Of a stretch of DNA of 64,000 bases, positions 42,417 through 50,777 are shown in pieces. The stretch is from the NCBI GenBank assembly GCA_041494245.1, contig JBGQAK010000001.1:62001-126000 (forward strand), written 5' to 3'. The first letter of the stretch is position 1, and every line of letters starts with the position of its first letter. A program made the position numbers and the translations under genes. The notes under the pieces were generated by a model. It did no database searches and was not told the DNA's origin. It saw nothing but the letters and a program-made list of their open reading frames with translations. The DNA comes from RBG-13-68-16 sp041494245 (GTDB taxonomy: Bacteria > Acidobacteriota > Thermoanaerobaculia > Thermoanaerobaculales > Thermoanaerobaculaceae).

Positions 42417-43505
42417 ATGAGGCACCGTTACCTCTACCTCGACCCCGAGCTGATCAGGAGCCTGCTGGCGGGCCTCGACCTGCTGCGGTTGTTCAACCAG
42501 CTGCTGCTCGCCGCCGGAGGGGACGCCGAGCAGGCCAAGGAGTGGCTGCGGGACCTGCAGGCGCGCGGGTACATCGACGCCGCGGCGGACCTCGAGGCGT
42601 TCTTCGCGCAGCTCGAGGAGCAGGGGCTGCTGGGCCGGGACAGCGAAGGGGCGCTGCAGCTCACCACCTCCGGCGTGCGGCAGCTGCGCCGCAGCGCGTT
42701 CGAGGAGATCTTCTCGAGTCTCAAGAAGGCGGGGCCCGGCTACCACCCGACCACGGCCGCCGGCGAGGGGGCGGAGCGTCTGCCGGAGACCAGGCGGTAC
42801 GAGTTCGGCGACGAACTGCACGCGATCGACGGGATCCGCTCGACGCAGAACGCGCTCAAGCGCACGCACGGCGAGCTTGAGCTCGCCGAGGAGGACCTCG
42901 AGATCTGCGAGACCGAGCACCAGACGTCGTGCGCGACGGTGGTGGCGATCGACATCTCGCACTCGATGGTGCTCTACGGCGAGGATCGCATCACCCCGGC
43001 CAAGACCGTGGCGCTCGCCCTCACCGAGCTGATCACCTCCAAGTACCCGAAGGACTGGCTGGGTGTGATCGTGTTCGGCGACCGCGCATCCCGCATCGAG
43101 CTCGGTGACATCCCGGGGATCCAGGCGGGACCGTTCCACACCAACACCTGCGAGGCGCTGGAGGTGGCGCGCGGGATGCTGGCGAGTCGCGGGCACCTCA
43201 ACAAGCAGATCTTTCTGATCACGGACGGGAAGCCCTCGGCGATCACCGAGGGCAGGAGCGTCTACAAGAACCCCATGGGGCTCGACATGAAGATCGTCAA
43301 CCGCACCCTGGAGCAGGCCGACCAGTGCCGGCGCCAGAAGGTGGTGATCACGACGTTCATGATCGCCACCGACCCGATGCTGCAGGACTTCGTGGAGAAG
43401 CTCACCCGCATCAACCGCGGCCGGGCTTACTTCGCCAACCCCTACAACCTAGGGGAGTTCATCCTGGCGGACTACGTCGCCAACCGTCGCAAGCGCGTGC
43501 ACTGA
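42417..43505 (+). CDS. VWA-domain protein partner of the MoxR-like ATPase
   Basis: A 362-residue protein. The N-terminal ~165 residues are helical and charged. A von Willebrand factor A domain follows, with a complete MIDAS: DISHS in TVVAIDISHSMVLYGEDR (about residues 178-182), the threonine in FHTNTCEALEVARGML, and the aspartate in FLITDGKPSAI. This is the layout of ViaA- or CoxE-like partners of MoxR ATPases. The target that the pair remodels is not identified. A GTG nine bases upstream of the ATG is an alternative start. Confidence 0.87.
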   Translation: MRHRYLYLDPELIRSLLAGLDLLRLFNQLLLAAGGDAEQAKEWLRDLQARGYIDAAADLEAFFAQLEEQGLLGRDSEGALQLTTSGVRQLRRSAFEEIFSSLKKAGPGYHPTTAAGEGAERLPETRRYEFGDELHAIDGIRSTQNALKRTHGELELAEEDLEICETEHQTSCATVVAIDISHSMVLYGEDRITPAKTVALALTELITSKYPKDWLGVIVFGDRASRIELGDIPGIQAGPFHTNTCEALEVARGMLASRGHLNKQIFLITDGKPSAITEGRSVYKNPMGLDMKIVNRTLEQADQCRRQKVVITTFMIATDPMLQDFVEKLTRINRGRAYFANPYNLGEFILADYVANRRKRVH

Positions 43506-43595
43506 AGGGCAGGGGCCCGTGGTCCGGGAGCGCCCTGCCTGTTCTTCCGATTGCCTCACAACCTTTCCGCTATCGTAGGCGTAGGAAGGAGCGGA

Positions 43596-45626
43596 ATGGC
43601 AGAGCTCGGTGCCACCCGGCGCGCGTTCAGGCGACATCCGGTTCGCACCGGCTACCTCGTGGTCCTCGGCGCGCTCGCCGTCGCCGCGCTCGCCGTGGGG
43701 TTGGCCGCGCGGCGCTCGGAAGCCGCCGAGCTCCTGCTCGTCTTCACCTGCCTGGCGGCGCTGCCGCTCGCGTTCTGGTCGCTGCGCTGGCTCTGGCGCA
43801 AGCTCACCTACCGGGTCGGGGTGAGGCTGTTCATCTCGTACCTCCTGATCGGTCTGACACCGGTCGCGCTCTTCGCTTGCCTGGCGTTGCTGGTCGGGTA
43901 CCTCTTGGTCGGGCAGTACGGCACGGTAACCGTCCGCCACCGGTTGGCCCTCCAGAACGAGCGTTTCGCGAGCACGGCGGCCGACACCGTTCGCGAGCTG
44001 GTCAGCAAGGGGCCTGAGGCCGCCGTCGCCCATCTGAGGTCATCGCCAGCAGGACAGGCGCTCGCCCCCGAGTGGCTGCTGGCCGACGGGGCGAGAGAGT
44101 GGCGCAGCGGGGGCGCCGAGGGTCTCGCGGCGCCGCACTGGGCGCCGGAGGGGAGGTGGCAGGGCTTCGTGGTCGCCGGTGATGTGGCGTACGACGCGGT
44201 GATCAGGCGGCAGGGCGCCCGCCTGGTTGCGCTGCTCCTCCCGATGAACCTCGCGAACGCAAGGGCGTTCGCGCAGAACCAGTGGTTCGACGTGCGGTGG
44301 TTGTCGAGCCCGCGGGGCGGCGGCACTTCGAAGGGCGGCGATGTGCAAGTCTCAATCCACAAGGACACGCCGGCCGCGCCGACGACGCTGCGGGTCGCGG
44401 GGCAGATGGTGCCCGCGGATCAGGTGGAGCCGGGGTGGATCACCCGCAAGGTAGAAGGTGCCACCCGATGGCAGAGGGTGCAGTTCCCCTGGGTGTGGTT
44501 TGCGGAGACCCCCCACCTGTTGCAGGACGGGACCGTGGACACCGGGCGGCACCTCATCGTCCTGATCAAGGTTCGGGTGGCCGGGGCGGTGGACGACTTC
44601 TTCGGCTCGCCGAAGACCCTCGGGGCCAAAGTCACGACGTTCTTCCGCGTGCTGGGCATCGTGTTCGGGTCCATTTACCTGATAGCGGTGGGTTTTGCCG
44701 TGGTGATGATCCTGGCGATCACGCGCGCCACGGCCCGGCTCACGCGCGGAGCCTGCGCGGTGACCCGGGGCGACCTCGACCACCGCATCCCGGTGAAGAG
44801 GCCCGACCAGCTCGGCGACCTTGCGGTCTCGTTCAACGCGATGACCGAGTCGGTCAAGACCATGCTGGTCCAGGTGGCCGAGAAGGAGCGCATGGCGCGC
44901 GAGATGGAGCTGGCGCGCGAGATCCAGTCAAGCCTGCTGCCGCCCTCGGAGCTCTCGAGCGGGCCTCTCTCGGTGTGGGCGCACTTCCGGCCGGCGGCCG
45001 AGGTGGGCGGCGACTACTTCGACCTCTTCCCCCTCACCCCGGGGCATCTCTCGGTCGCCATCGGGGACGTGGCCGGCCACGGGCTCCCGACGGGCCTCCT
45101 GATGGCGATGGTCAAGTCGGCGGTGGCGACGCTGGTCGAGGAGGGGTACCACGGCGGGGAGCTGCTGCTCAGGCTCAACCACCTGTTGCTCGGCCAGAGC
45201 CTCAAGCAGAAGATGGTCTCCTTTGCCCTCGCCGAGATCGACACCGAGCGGCGGGAGGTGAAGATCTCGAGCGCCGGCCACCAGCCCGGCGTGGTGCTCG
45301 CCGCCGACGGCGGCGTGGAGGAAGTGCTGCTCTCCTCGTTGCCGCTCGGCCACCGCTGGCCCAACCCACCGCCCACGAAGACCCTTCCGTTCGGCCCCGG
45401 TAGCCGCCTGGTGCTCTACTCCGACGGCCTCGTGGAGGGGCGCAACGCCGACGGGGTCCCTTTCGGCCACGAGCGGCTGCGCGACGCGCTCCTGGCCAAC
45501 CGGGAGGTTCCCGCCCGAGCCCTGGTCGGAATCCTCCTCGCCGAGCTGGAGCGCCACACATCCGGCCAACCGCTGGCCGACGACCTCACGCTCCTGGTTG
45601 TGGAGCACAGGGCGCCGACTGCCTAG
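43596..45626 (+). CDS. Membrane HAMP/PP2C (SpoIIE, RsbU-type) serine phosphatase
   Basis: A 676-residue signalling protein. About three transmembrane helices lie in residues 19-103, then an extracytoplasmic sensor region to ~350, a further helix (VFGSIYLIAVGFAVVMILAI), a HAMP linker (LTRGACAVTRGDLDHRI) and a short coil. The PP2C phosphatase domain starts near 455: AREIQSSLLPP, PAAEVGGDYFDLFPL, IGDVAGHGLPTGLLMAM and VLYSDGLVEGRNADG carry the metal-binding aspartates. It probably dephosphorylates an anti-anti-sigma factor, though none is nearby. GGAAGGAG precedes the ATG. The stop shares CTAG with the convergent pgpA stop. Confidence 0.9.
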   Translation: MAELGATRRAFRRHPVRTGYLVVLGALAVAALAVGLAARRSEAAELLLVFTCLAALPLAFWSLRWLWRKLTYRVGVRLFISYLLIGLTPVALFACLALLVGYLLVGQYGTVTVRHRLALQNERFASTAADTVRELVSKGPEAAVAHLRSSPAGQALAPEWLLADGAREWRSGGAEGLAAPHWAPEGRWQGFVVAGDVAYDAVIRRQGARLVALLLPMNLANARAFAQNQWFDVRWLSSPRGGGTSKGGDVQVSIHKDTPAAPTTLRVAGQMVPADQVEPGWITRKVEGATRWQRVQFPWVWFAETPHLLQDGTVDTGRHLIVLIKVRVAGAVDDFFGSPKTLGAKVTTFFRVLGIVFGSIYLIAVGFAVVMILAITRATARLTRGACAVTRGDLDHRIPVKRPDQLGDLAVSFNAMTESVKTMLVQVAEKERMAREMELAREIQSSLLPPSELSSGPLSVWAHFRPAAEVGGDYFDLFPLTPGHLSVAIGDVAGHGLPTGLLMAMVKSAVATLVEEGYHGGELLLRLNHLLLGQSLKQKMVSFALAEIDTERREVKISSAGHQPGVVLAADGGVEEVLLSSLPLGHRWPNPPPTKTLPFGPGSRLVLYSDGLVEGRNADGVPFGHERLRDALLANREVPARALVGILLAELERHTSGQPLADDLTLLVVEHRAPTA

Positions 45627-46105
45627 AGGAGCCCGAGGATCCCCAGGGCAAGCAGCCCGGCCGCAAGCGCGGCGGCGAGGTCGTCGGTCACGATCCCCCA
45701 GCCGCCGGGCAGCCGTTCGAGCGTGTGGATCGGCCACGGCTTGGTCACGTCGAAGACCCTGAAGAGCACGAACGACGCGGCCAACTCGGGGAGGCCGGGA
45801 GCCTTCCCTTGAGCGAGCGCCACCACTGCCACGGCGAGCCACTGCCCCACGACCTCGTCCAGCACGACCGGCCCGGGATCGCTCTGGCCCCGCCGCGCGG
45901 CCTCCGCGCCGCACGCCCAGACCGAGAGCGGCAGAAGGACCACGAGGCCGCCGAGCGCGACCGCCCAGGACGGCTGCGGGAGCAGGCGCGCCGCGCCCCA
46001 GTAGAGGAGCACGCCCGCGAGCGAGCCCACGGTGGTACCGGGGGCGGGGAGCAAGTCGCCCAGCCCGCCCACCGTGGCGAGGGCGCGTGCAAGCCCGCCT
46101 CTCAC
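45623..46105 (-). CDS. pgpA: Phosphatidylglycerophosphatase A
   Basis: A 160-residue integral-membrane phosphatase that makes phosphatidylglycerol. Family motifs are LATVGGLGDLLPAPGTTVGSL, DPGPVVLDEVVGQWLAV and LFRVFDVTKPWPIHTLERLPGGWGIVTDDLAAAL. The GTG at 46105 is chosen: it overlaps the mpl stop as GTGA and begins the conserved domain directly. A longer open frame reaches further upstream. Its TAG overlaps the SpoIIE-phosphatase TAG through CTAG at 45623-45626. Confidence 0.9.
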   Translation of the reverse strand: MRGGLARALATVGGLGDLLPAPGTTVGSLAGVLLYWGAARLLPQPSWAVALGGLVVLLPLSVWACGAEAARRGQSDPGPVVLDEVVGQWLAVAVVALAQGKAPGLPELAASFVLFRVFDVTKPWPIHTLERLPGGWGIVTDDLAAALAAGLLALGILGLL

Positions 46106-47502
46106 CGCGGCTCCCGCAGCAGGGCCAGCAACCTGCGCGGCAGCCCGCCGAAATCCCCCGAGGACATGCACAGCACCACGTCCCCCTCGCAGAGCTGGGA
46201 GCGGACGGCTGGCGCCAGGTCGCCGTCCTCGGGGAGCGCCTCCGCCCGCACGCCCTGCGAGCGCAAACCCTCAACCAGCGAATCGCGGTCGAGCGCCTGC
46301 TCAGAGCCCAGGCGGGCGCGGTGGAAGACCGGCGCCACGAGCGCCACGTCGGCCCTGGCCAGGGCCTCCCGGTAGGCCGCCGCGAAGATCTGCCGGCCCG
46401 CGGTGAGCGAGCGGGGCTCGAACACCGCCACCAGGCGGCGTCTGGGGAAGCGATGGCGGGCACCGTCCAGGGTGAGGCGCACGGCGGTGGGGTGGTGGGC
46501 GAAGTCGTCCACCACCGAGACCCCCGCCGCCTCGCCCACCACCTCGAGGCGGCGGCGCACCCCCGGAAAGGTGGCCGCGGCCGCGGCAACCGCCTGCGGG
46601 CTCAGGCCGGCGAGCAGCGCGCAAACAAACGCTGCCAGGAGGTTGTCGAGGTTGTGCCGCCCCACCAGGGGCACCTCGGCCTCGAATGCGCTCCCCTGCC
46701 ACCGTAGCGCGGCGTGGAGCCTGCCGCTGGCGTGGCCCCACTCCCCGCAGCTGAGGTCGGTGCCGGCGTCGAAACCGTACCAGACCGTGCTCGGGTGGCG
46801 GGACGCCACGGTGCGGGCCCCGGGATCCCCTGCGTTCGCGACCACGTGGCCGTCACCACCGACCAGTGCCACTCCGGCACCAAACGCTGCCACGATGGCA
46901 TCCAGGTCGGGGTAGATGTCGCCGTGGTCGAACTCCACGTTGCCCACCAGGAAGATGTGCGGGTGGTAGTGGAGGAACTTGGGGCCGCGGTCGAAGAATG
47001 CGGTGTTGTACTCGTCCCCTTCCACGACGGTCCAGCCGCCGTGCCCGAGCCGCCACGGCCGGCCGCCGCACGGCACGCCGCCGACCAGCACGGTGGGATC
47101 CAGCCCCCCCTCGGTGAGGATGTGGGCGAGGAGAGCCGTCGTGGTGGTCTTTCCGTGGGTGCCGGCCACCACGACGGTGCGCGCGGGTCGGCAGAAGCGC
47201 TCACCGAGCACCTCGGCCTGCGACACGTACGGAAGGCCGCGCTCCAGCACCGCCTGTACCTCCACGTTGCTGCGCGGCAGGGCGTTGCCGATGATCACCT
47301 CGTCGAGGTCCGCCGGGATGCCGGCGGGGTCGTAGCCGAGCCTGACCGGGACCCCCAGCTCGGCCAGGAGCTCCGAGGTCGGGGGGTAGAGGGCCGTGTC
47401 CACCCCCGAGACCCTCTCGCCGGCGTCGTGGAGCAGCCCCGCGAGCGCCGCCGTGGCCGTCCCCCCGATGGGAAGGAGGTAGTAATGGCAAGGTTCCTGC
47501 AT
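46102..47502 (-). CDS. mpl: UDP-N-acetylmuramate:L-alanyl-gamma-D-glutamyl-meso-DAP ligase
   Basis: A 466-residue Mur ligase that recycles murein tripeptide onto UDP-MurNAc. The N-terminal domain begins YYLLPIGGTATAALAGLLHD. The P-loop is VVVAGTHGKTTTTALLAHIL. The stretch VVEGDEYNTAFFDRGPKFLH is diagnostic of Mpl over MurC. The C-terminal domain has VSVVDDFAHHPTAVRLTLD and VAVFEPRS. It starts at ATG 47502, divergent from the DUF1573 gene across 85 bases, and is coupled to pgpA by GTGA. Confidence 0.9.
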   Translation of the reverse strand: MQEPCHYYLLPIGGTATAALAGLLHDAGERVSGVDTALYPPTSELLAELGVPVRLGYDPAGIPADLDEVIIGNALPRSNVEVQAVLERGLPYVSQAEVLGERFCRPARTVVVAGTHGKTTTTALLAHILTEGGLDPTVLVGGVPCGGRPWRLGHGGWTVVEGDEYNTAFFDRGPKFLHYHPHIFLVGNVEFDHGDIYPDLDAIVAAFGAGVALVGGDGHVVANAGDPGARTVASRHPSTVWYGFDAGTDLSCGEWGHASGRLHAALRWQGSAFEAEVPLVGRHNLDNLLAAFVCALLAGLSPQAVAAAAATFPGVRRRLEVVGEAAGVSVVDDFAHHPTAVRLTLDGARHRFPRRRLVAVFEPRSLTAGRQIFAAAYREALARADVALVAPVFHRARLGSEQALDRDSLVEGLRSQGVRAEALPEDGDLAPAVRSQLCEGDVVLCMSSGDFGGLPRRLLALLREPR

Positions 47503-47587
47503 GAACTATGGCGCGCTGCCGCGCGCCGGTGTACTCTACCACCTCCGGCCGAGCCGGACGCGGAGCAGCGAGAGGAGGTTTCTGAAC

Positions 47588-48655
47588 ATGATGCGCAACA
47601 CTTTCTGGTCGTTCGCCACGTTGATTGTCGCTTCTGCAGCGTGGGCCCAGCAACCGGCCGCGCCACAGACCCCGGCGCCCGCGGCGCAGGCCGCCCCGAA
47701 AGCCGCCGAGGCGCCCCAGCCGGTGATCGACTTCGACGAGAAGATCAAGGACTTCGGGATGGTGCCCAAGGGCGACAAGCTGAAGGCTACGTTCGTCGTG
47801 AGGAACAGCGGCAAGGCGCCCCTGGAGATCCAGCAGGTCCGGCCCACGTGCGGGTGCACGGTGGCCAACTTCGACCACACGATCCCGCCCGGAGGCACCG
47901 GCAAGGTTGAGGCCGAGGTGGACACCACCGGTTTCTCCGGCCCGATCTCCAAGGCCGTGCTGGTGTTCTCCAACGACCCCACCAACCCCCAGGTGAACCT
48001 GGTGATCAAGGCCGAGGTGCGGGCGTTCATCGAGGTGCTGCCCAGGCCGCTGGTCATCTTCCGCAACGTCCTGCAGGGTGAGCCGGCGACGGAGAAGCTG
48101 ATCCTCAGCTCGGCGGACGGCTCTGACTTCAAGATCGAGAGCGCCGCCGCCAGCGGAGGCACCTACCAGATCGCGTACAAGCTGCTGGGCGACAAGGAGA
48201 GGCTGCCCGACCGCAAGGGCTCGCAGTGGGAGCTCTCCGTGACCGTGCCGGCCAACGCGCCCGAGGGAATGCTCAACCAGAAGATCGTCGTGAAGACCTC
48301 CTCGCCGAAGGCGCCCGAGGTCACGATCAACGTGACCGGTGCCGTGCGGCCGGTCGTTCAGGTGATCCCGCCCGAGGTCAACTTCGGCGCGGTCGCCGGG
48401 GACGCCCTGGTGGGTCACAACGTCCTGGTGATCAACAACCGCCAGGGGTCCGAGCTGCAGCTCACCGAGGTGAAGGTCGACAACCCCAACTTCACCACGG
48501 AGGTGATCCCGCTGCAGGCCGGCCAGCGCTACCAGGTCGCGGTGAGTATGAAGGCGGGCACGCCCAAGGGGACGCAGAAGGCCACCGTCACGATCGCCAC
48601 GTCCGACCCGACCCGCAAGCTCATCGACGTGCCGGTGCAGGCGGTCGTCCAGTAA
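47588..48655 (+). CDS. DUF1573 secreted protein
   Basis: A 355-residue exported protein with a signal peptide (TLIVASAAWAQ) and a Pro/Ala linker. The first DUF1573 domain has FGMVPKGDKLKATFVVRNSG and the family motif RPTCGCTVANFD. Two further Ig-like repeats follow, with NFGAVAGDALVGHNVLVINN in the last. Members are thought to be periplasmic or surface ASH/Ig-type binding proteins; function unknown. GAGGAGG lies before the ATG. A strong terminator follows 20 bases after the stop. Confidence 0.83.
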   Translation: MMRNTFWSFATLIVASAAWAQQPAAPQTPAPAAQAAPKAAEAPQPVIDFDEKIKDFGMVPKGDKLKATFVVRNSGKAPLEIQQVRPTCGCTVANFDHTIPPGGTGKVEAEVDTTGFSGPISKAVLVFSNDPTNPQVNLVIKAEVRAFIEVLPRPLVIFRNVLQGEPATEKLILSSADGSDFKIESAAASGGTYQIAYKLLGDKERLPDRKGSQWELSVTVPANAPEGMLNQKIVVKTSSPKAPEVTINVTGAVRPVVQVIPPEVNFGAVAGDALVGHNVLVINNRQGSELQLTEVKVDNPNFTTEVIPLQAGQRYQVAVSMKAGTPKGTQKATVTIATSDPTRKLIDVPVQAVVQ

Positions 48656-48675
48656 AGTTCACCCTGCGCTTTTCC

Positions 48676-48709
48676 AGCGGCCCGGGAACCCCGGGCCGCT
48701 TGCTTTTTT
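48676..48709 (+). terminator. Rho-independent terminator of the DUF1573 gene
   Basis: AGCGGCCCGGG (48676-48686), loop AAC and CCCGGGCCGCT (48690-48700) form a perfect 11-base stem, followed by TGCTTTTTT. Confidence 0.93.
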
Positions 48710-48727
48710 CCTTCCCGCGGCTACAGT
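48700..48727 (+). promoter_or_regulatory. Candidate promoter for the B12 riboswitch transcript
   Basis: TTGCTT (48700-48705) and TACAGT (48722-48727) are spaced by 16 bases. The -35 lies in the U-tract of the preceding terminator. Transcription would start near 48734, at the 5' edge of the riboswitch. Confidence 0.4.
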
Positions 48728-48905
48728 GTCGGCGAAAGCTGTCCGGGGTGGTGTCGAGGGAAGCCGGTGCGAATCCGGCGCGGCCCCCGCCACTGTGACC
48801 GGGGACGGGCCGCTCATACTGCCACTGGGCGCTTGGGTCGCAAGGCTCAGCGCCTGGGAAGGCGAGCGGCTCCGGGTGATCCGGGAGCCAGGAGACCTGC
48901 CATCC
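48728..48905 (+). ncRNA. Cobalamin riboswitch
   Basis: The leader contains the B12-box core AAGCCGGTGCGAATCCGGCG (48761-48780), followed by CGGCCCCCGCCACTGTGACC, and ends with the conserved AGCCAGGAGACCTGCC around 48886-48901. These are the hallmark elements of the adenosylcobalamin aptamer in this order and spacing. A hairpin CCCGTT-CGGGA-AACGGG follows at 48904-48920, directly against the GGAGG ribosome-binding site of the receptor gene, which suggests that B12 binding blocks translation of the receptor. Confidence 0.93.
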
Positions 48906-48928
48906 CGTTCGGGAAACGGGAGGTTTCC

Positions 48929-50752
48929 ATGGTGCGTCGGGTCTTTCTTCTCCTCGCGACACCCCTTCTGCTCGCACCGCCGGCACGGGCCCAGCAGCCC
49001 CCGGTGTTCAGGGATACCGTGGTGGTTACCGCGACCGGCGAGGAGCAACCGGCTGACCAGGTGGCTGCGGCCTCGACGGTGATACCCGCCGCGCTCCTGA
49101 GAGCCGAGGGCGTGACCGCGGTGGCGGACGCCCTGCGATGGGTGCCGGGCGTGACGGTGCTCCGCTCGGGGCTGGACGGGGGCGTCACCTCGGTATTCGT
49201 GCGCGGCACCTCCTCCACGCACACACTGGTGATGTTTGACGGCGTCCGGCTCAACTCTCCGTTCTTCGGAGGGTACGACTGGAGCGTCCCGCTCACCGCT
49301 GTCCTCGACCGCGTCGAGGTGGTGCGCGGCCCCTACTCCGCCCTCTACGGTGCCGACGCGGTCGGCGGCGTGATCCAGTTGGTGCCGGCCCACGCCGCCG
49401 GGAACCGGCTGCGAGTCCTCGTCGAAGGCGGCAGCGACGCCTGGCGACGCGGCGAGCTGGAGGCCGGTTTGAGCGGCGGGTCGTGGGATGCCTACGTCAG
49501 CGCGGCCAGCCGGTCCGGGGCCGGCACCCTTCCCAATGACGCGTTCACCTCGCGCGTCGGCATGATCAACCTGGGCACGGCGCTGGGCTCCGACGGGCGC
49601 ATCGGGGTCCTCTTCGAGCGCACCGCCGGCCGCACGGAGATTCCCTTCTCGGGCGCACAGATCACCCCACACCGCTTCACGGCCGCCGAGGAGAGCCTCG
49701 CCGCCGTGCCGCTGCACTGGAAGACCGGGCCTGGTGGCGGGCTGGAGCTCACCGTCTCGCGGGTGGAGCGCAGGCTGCAGTTCCGCGACCCCGACGACCC
49801 CTCCGGCTTCGCAAGCTCCGATACTGCCGCGGACTCCAACGACGCGAACCTCACGTTCCGCCAGCGGCTGGGGGCGCACCACCTCGCGGTGGGGGGTGAA
49901 TGGCGTCAGGACAGCGTCACGGACGTCTCGAGCTTCGGCACCTCCCTGGACGGGAGGCGGCTGCGCACCCGCTCCCTATTCGCGCAGGACAACTGGGCGG
50001 CGGGCAGCGGGATCGGCGTGCTGGCAGGGTTGCGCTGGGACGAGGCCGATCCGTGGGGGAGTGAGCTCTCGCCCAGGCTCACGGTGAGCTGGGAGGGGAG
50101 GGCTGTTCGGACCTGGGTCTCCTTCGGCAAGGCGTTCCGCGCCCCCGGCCTCGGCGAGCTGTACTACCCGTTGTCGGGCAACCCCGACCTGCAACCAGAG
50201 CACTCGCGCGCCGCCGAGGCGGGGGTCTCCCTGCCGCTCTCGGGCGGGGACTCAGTCCTCCAGGCGGTGGTGTTCTCCAACCACCAGCGCAACCTCATTG
50301 ACTTCGACCTGGCGAGCTTCCTCTTTGCCAACATCGCCGAGGCCCGCCAGCAGGGGGTGGAGGCCTCGTGGATCGCGATGCTCGGCGGCCGGTCCCACCT
50401 GCAGGCGTCGCTCACGTGGCTTTCCGCCCGCGACGGGGACGGGAAGCCGCTGCTGCGGCGCCCGACGTGGACCGGAGCGCTGACGCTCGACGGGCCGCTG
50501 GCGGGCGCGGTCCAGGGGGCCGCGTCGCTCGTCTGGGTGGGGAGCCGCCCGGACGTGGACCCGGTGACCTTTGCGCGGATGGAGCTGGGCGGCTTCGTCA
50601 CCGCCAACCTCGCGCTCACTGTGCCGCTGGTGGGGCCGCTCTCGGCTCGCGTGCGGGTGGACAATCTGGCCGACCGCAGCTACGAGGAGGTCCGGGGGTA
50701 CCCTGCTCCCAGGCGGCGCGTCATCGTGGGGGTGGAGACGTTGCTACACTGA
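48929..50752 (+). CDS. btuB: TonB-dependent cobalamin receptor (BtuB-like)
   Basis: A 607-residue outer-membrane receptor. The signal peptide ends LLLAPPARAQ and a TonB box DTVVVTATGEE follows. The plug domain carries LRWVPGVTVLRSGLDGGVTS, VFVRGTSSTHTLVMFDGVRL and RVEVVRGPYSALYGADAVGG. The rest is a 22-strand barrel ending VRVDNLADRSYEEVRGYPAP with a C-terminal hydrophobic strand. The cobalamin riboswitch in its leader makes vitamin B12 uptake the most likely job. GGAGG lies seven bases before the ATG at 48929. No B12 ABC transporter is adjacent. Confidence 0.93.
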   Translation: MVRRVFLLLATPLLLAPPARAQQPPVFRDTVVVTATGEEQPADQVAAASTVIPAALLRAEGVTAVADALRWVPGVTVLRSGLDGGVTSVFVRGTSSTHTLVMFDGVRLNSPFFGGYDWSVPLTAVLDRVEVVRGPYSALYGADAVGGVIQLVPAHAAGNRLRVLVEGGSDAWRRGELEAGLSGGSWDAYVSAASRSGAGTLPNDAFTSRVGMINLGTALGSDGRIGVLFERTAGRTEIPFSGAQITPHRFTAAEESLAAVPLHWKTGPGGGLELTVSRVERRLQFRDPDDPSGFASSDTAADSNDANLTFRQRLGAHHLAVGGEWRQDSVTDVSSFGTSLDGRRLRTRSLFAQDNWAAGSGIGVLAGLRWDEADPWGSELSPRLTVSWEGRAVRTWVSFGKAFRAPGLGELYYPLSGNPDLQPEHSRAAEAGVSLPLSGGDSVLQAVVFSNHQRNLIDFDLASFLFANIAEARQQGVEASWIAMLGGRSHLQASLTWLSARDGDGKPLLRRPTWTGALTLDGPLAGAVQGAASLVWVGSRPDVDPVTFARMELGGFVTANLALTVPLVGPLSARVRVDNLADRSYEEVRGYPAPRRRVIVGVETLLH

Positions 50753-50777
50753 GCCGCGGTCGTCCCGGGAGGGTGCC

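Noticed and set aside
44928..46589. A 553-codon minus-strand frame over the PP2C, pgpA and mpl genes
   Set aside because: It crosses three genes that are well identified in other frames, and its translation is Arg/Ala-rich without domains.
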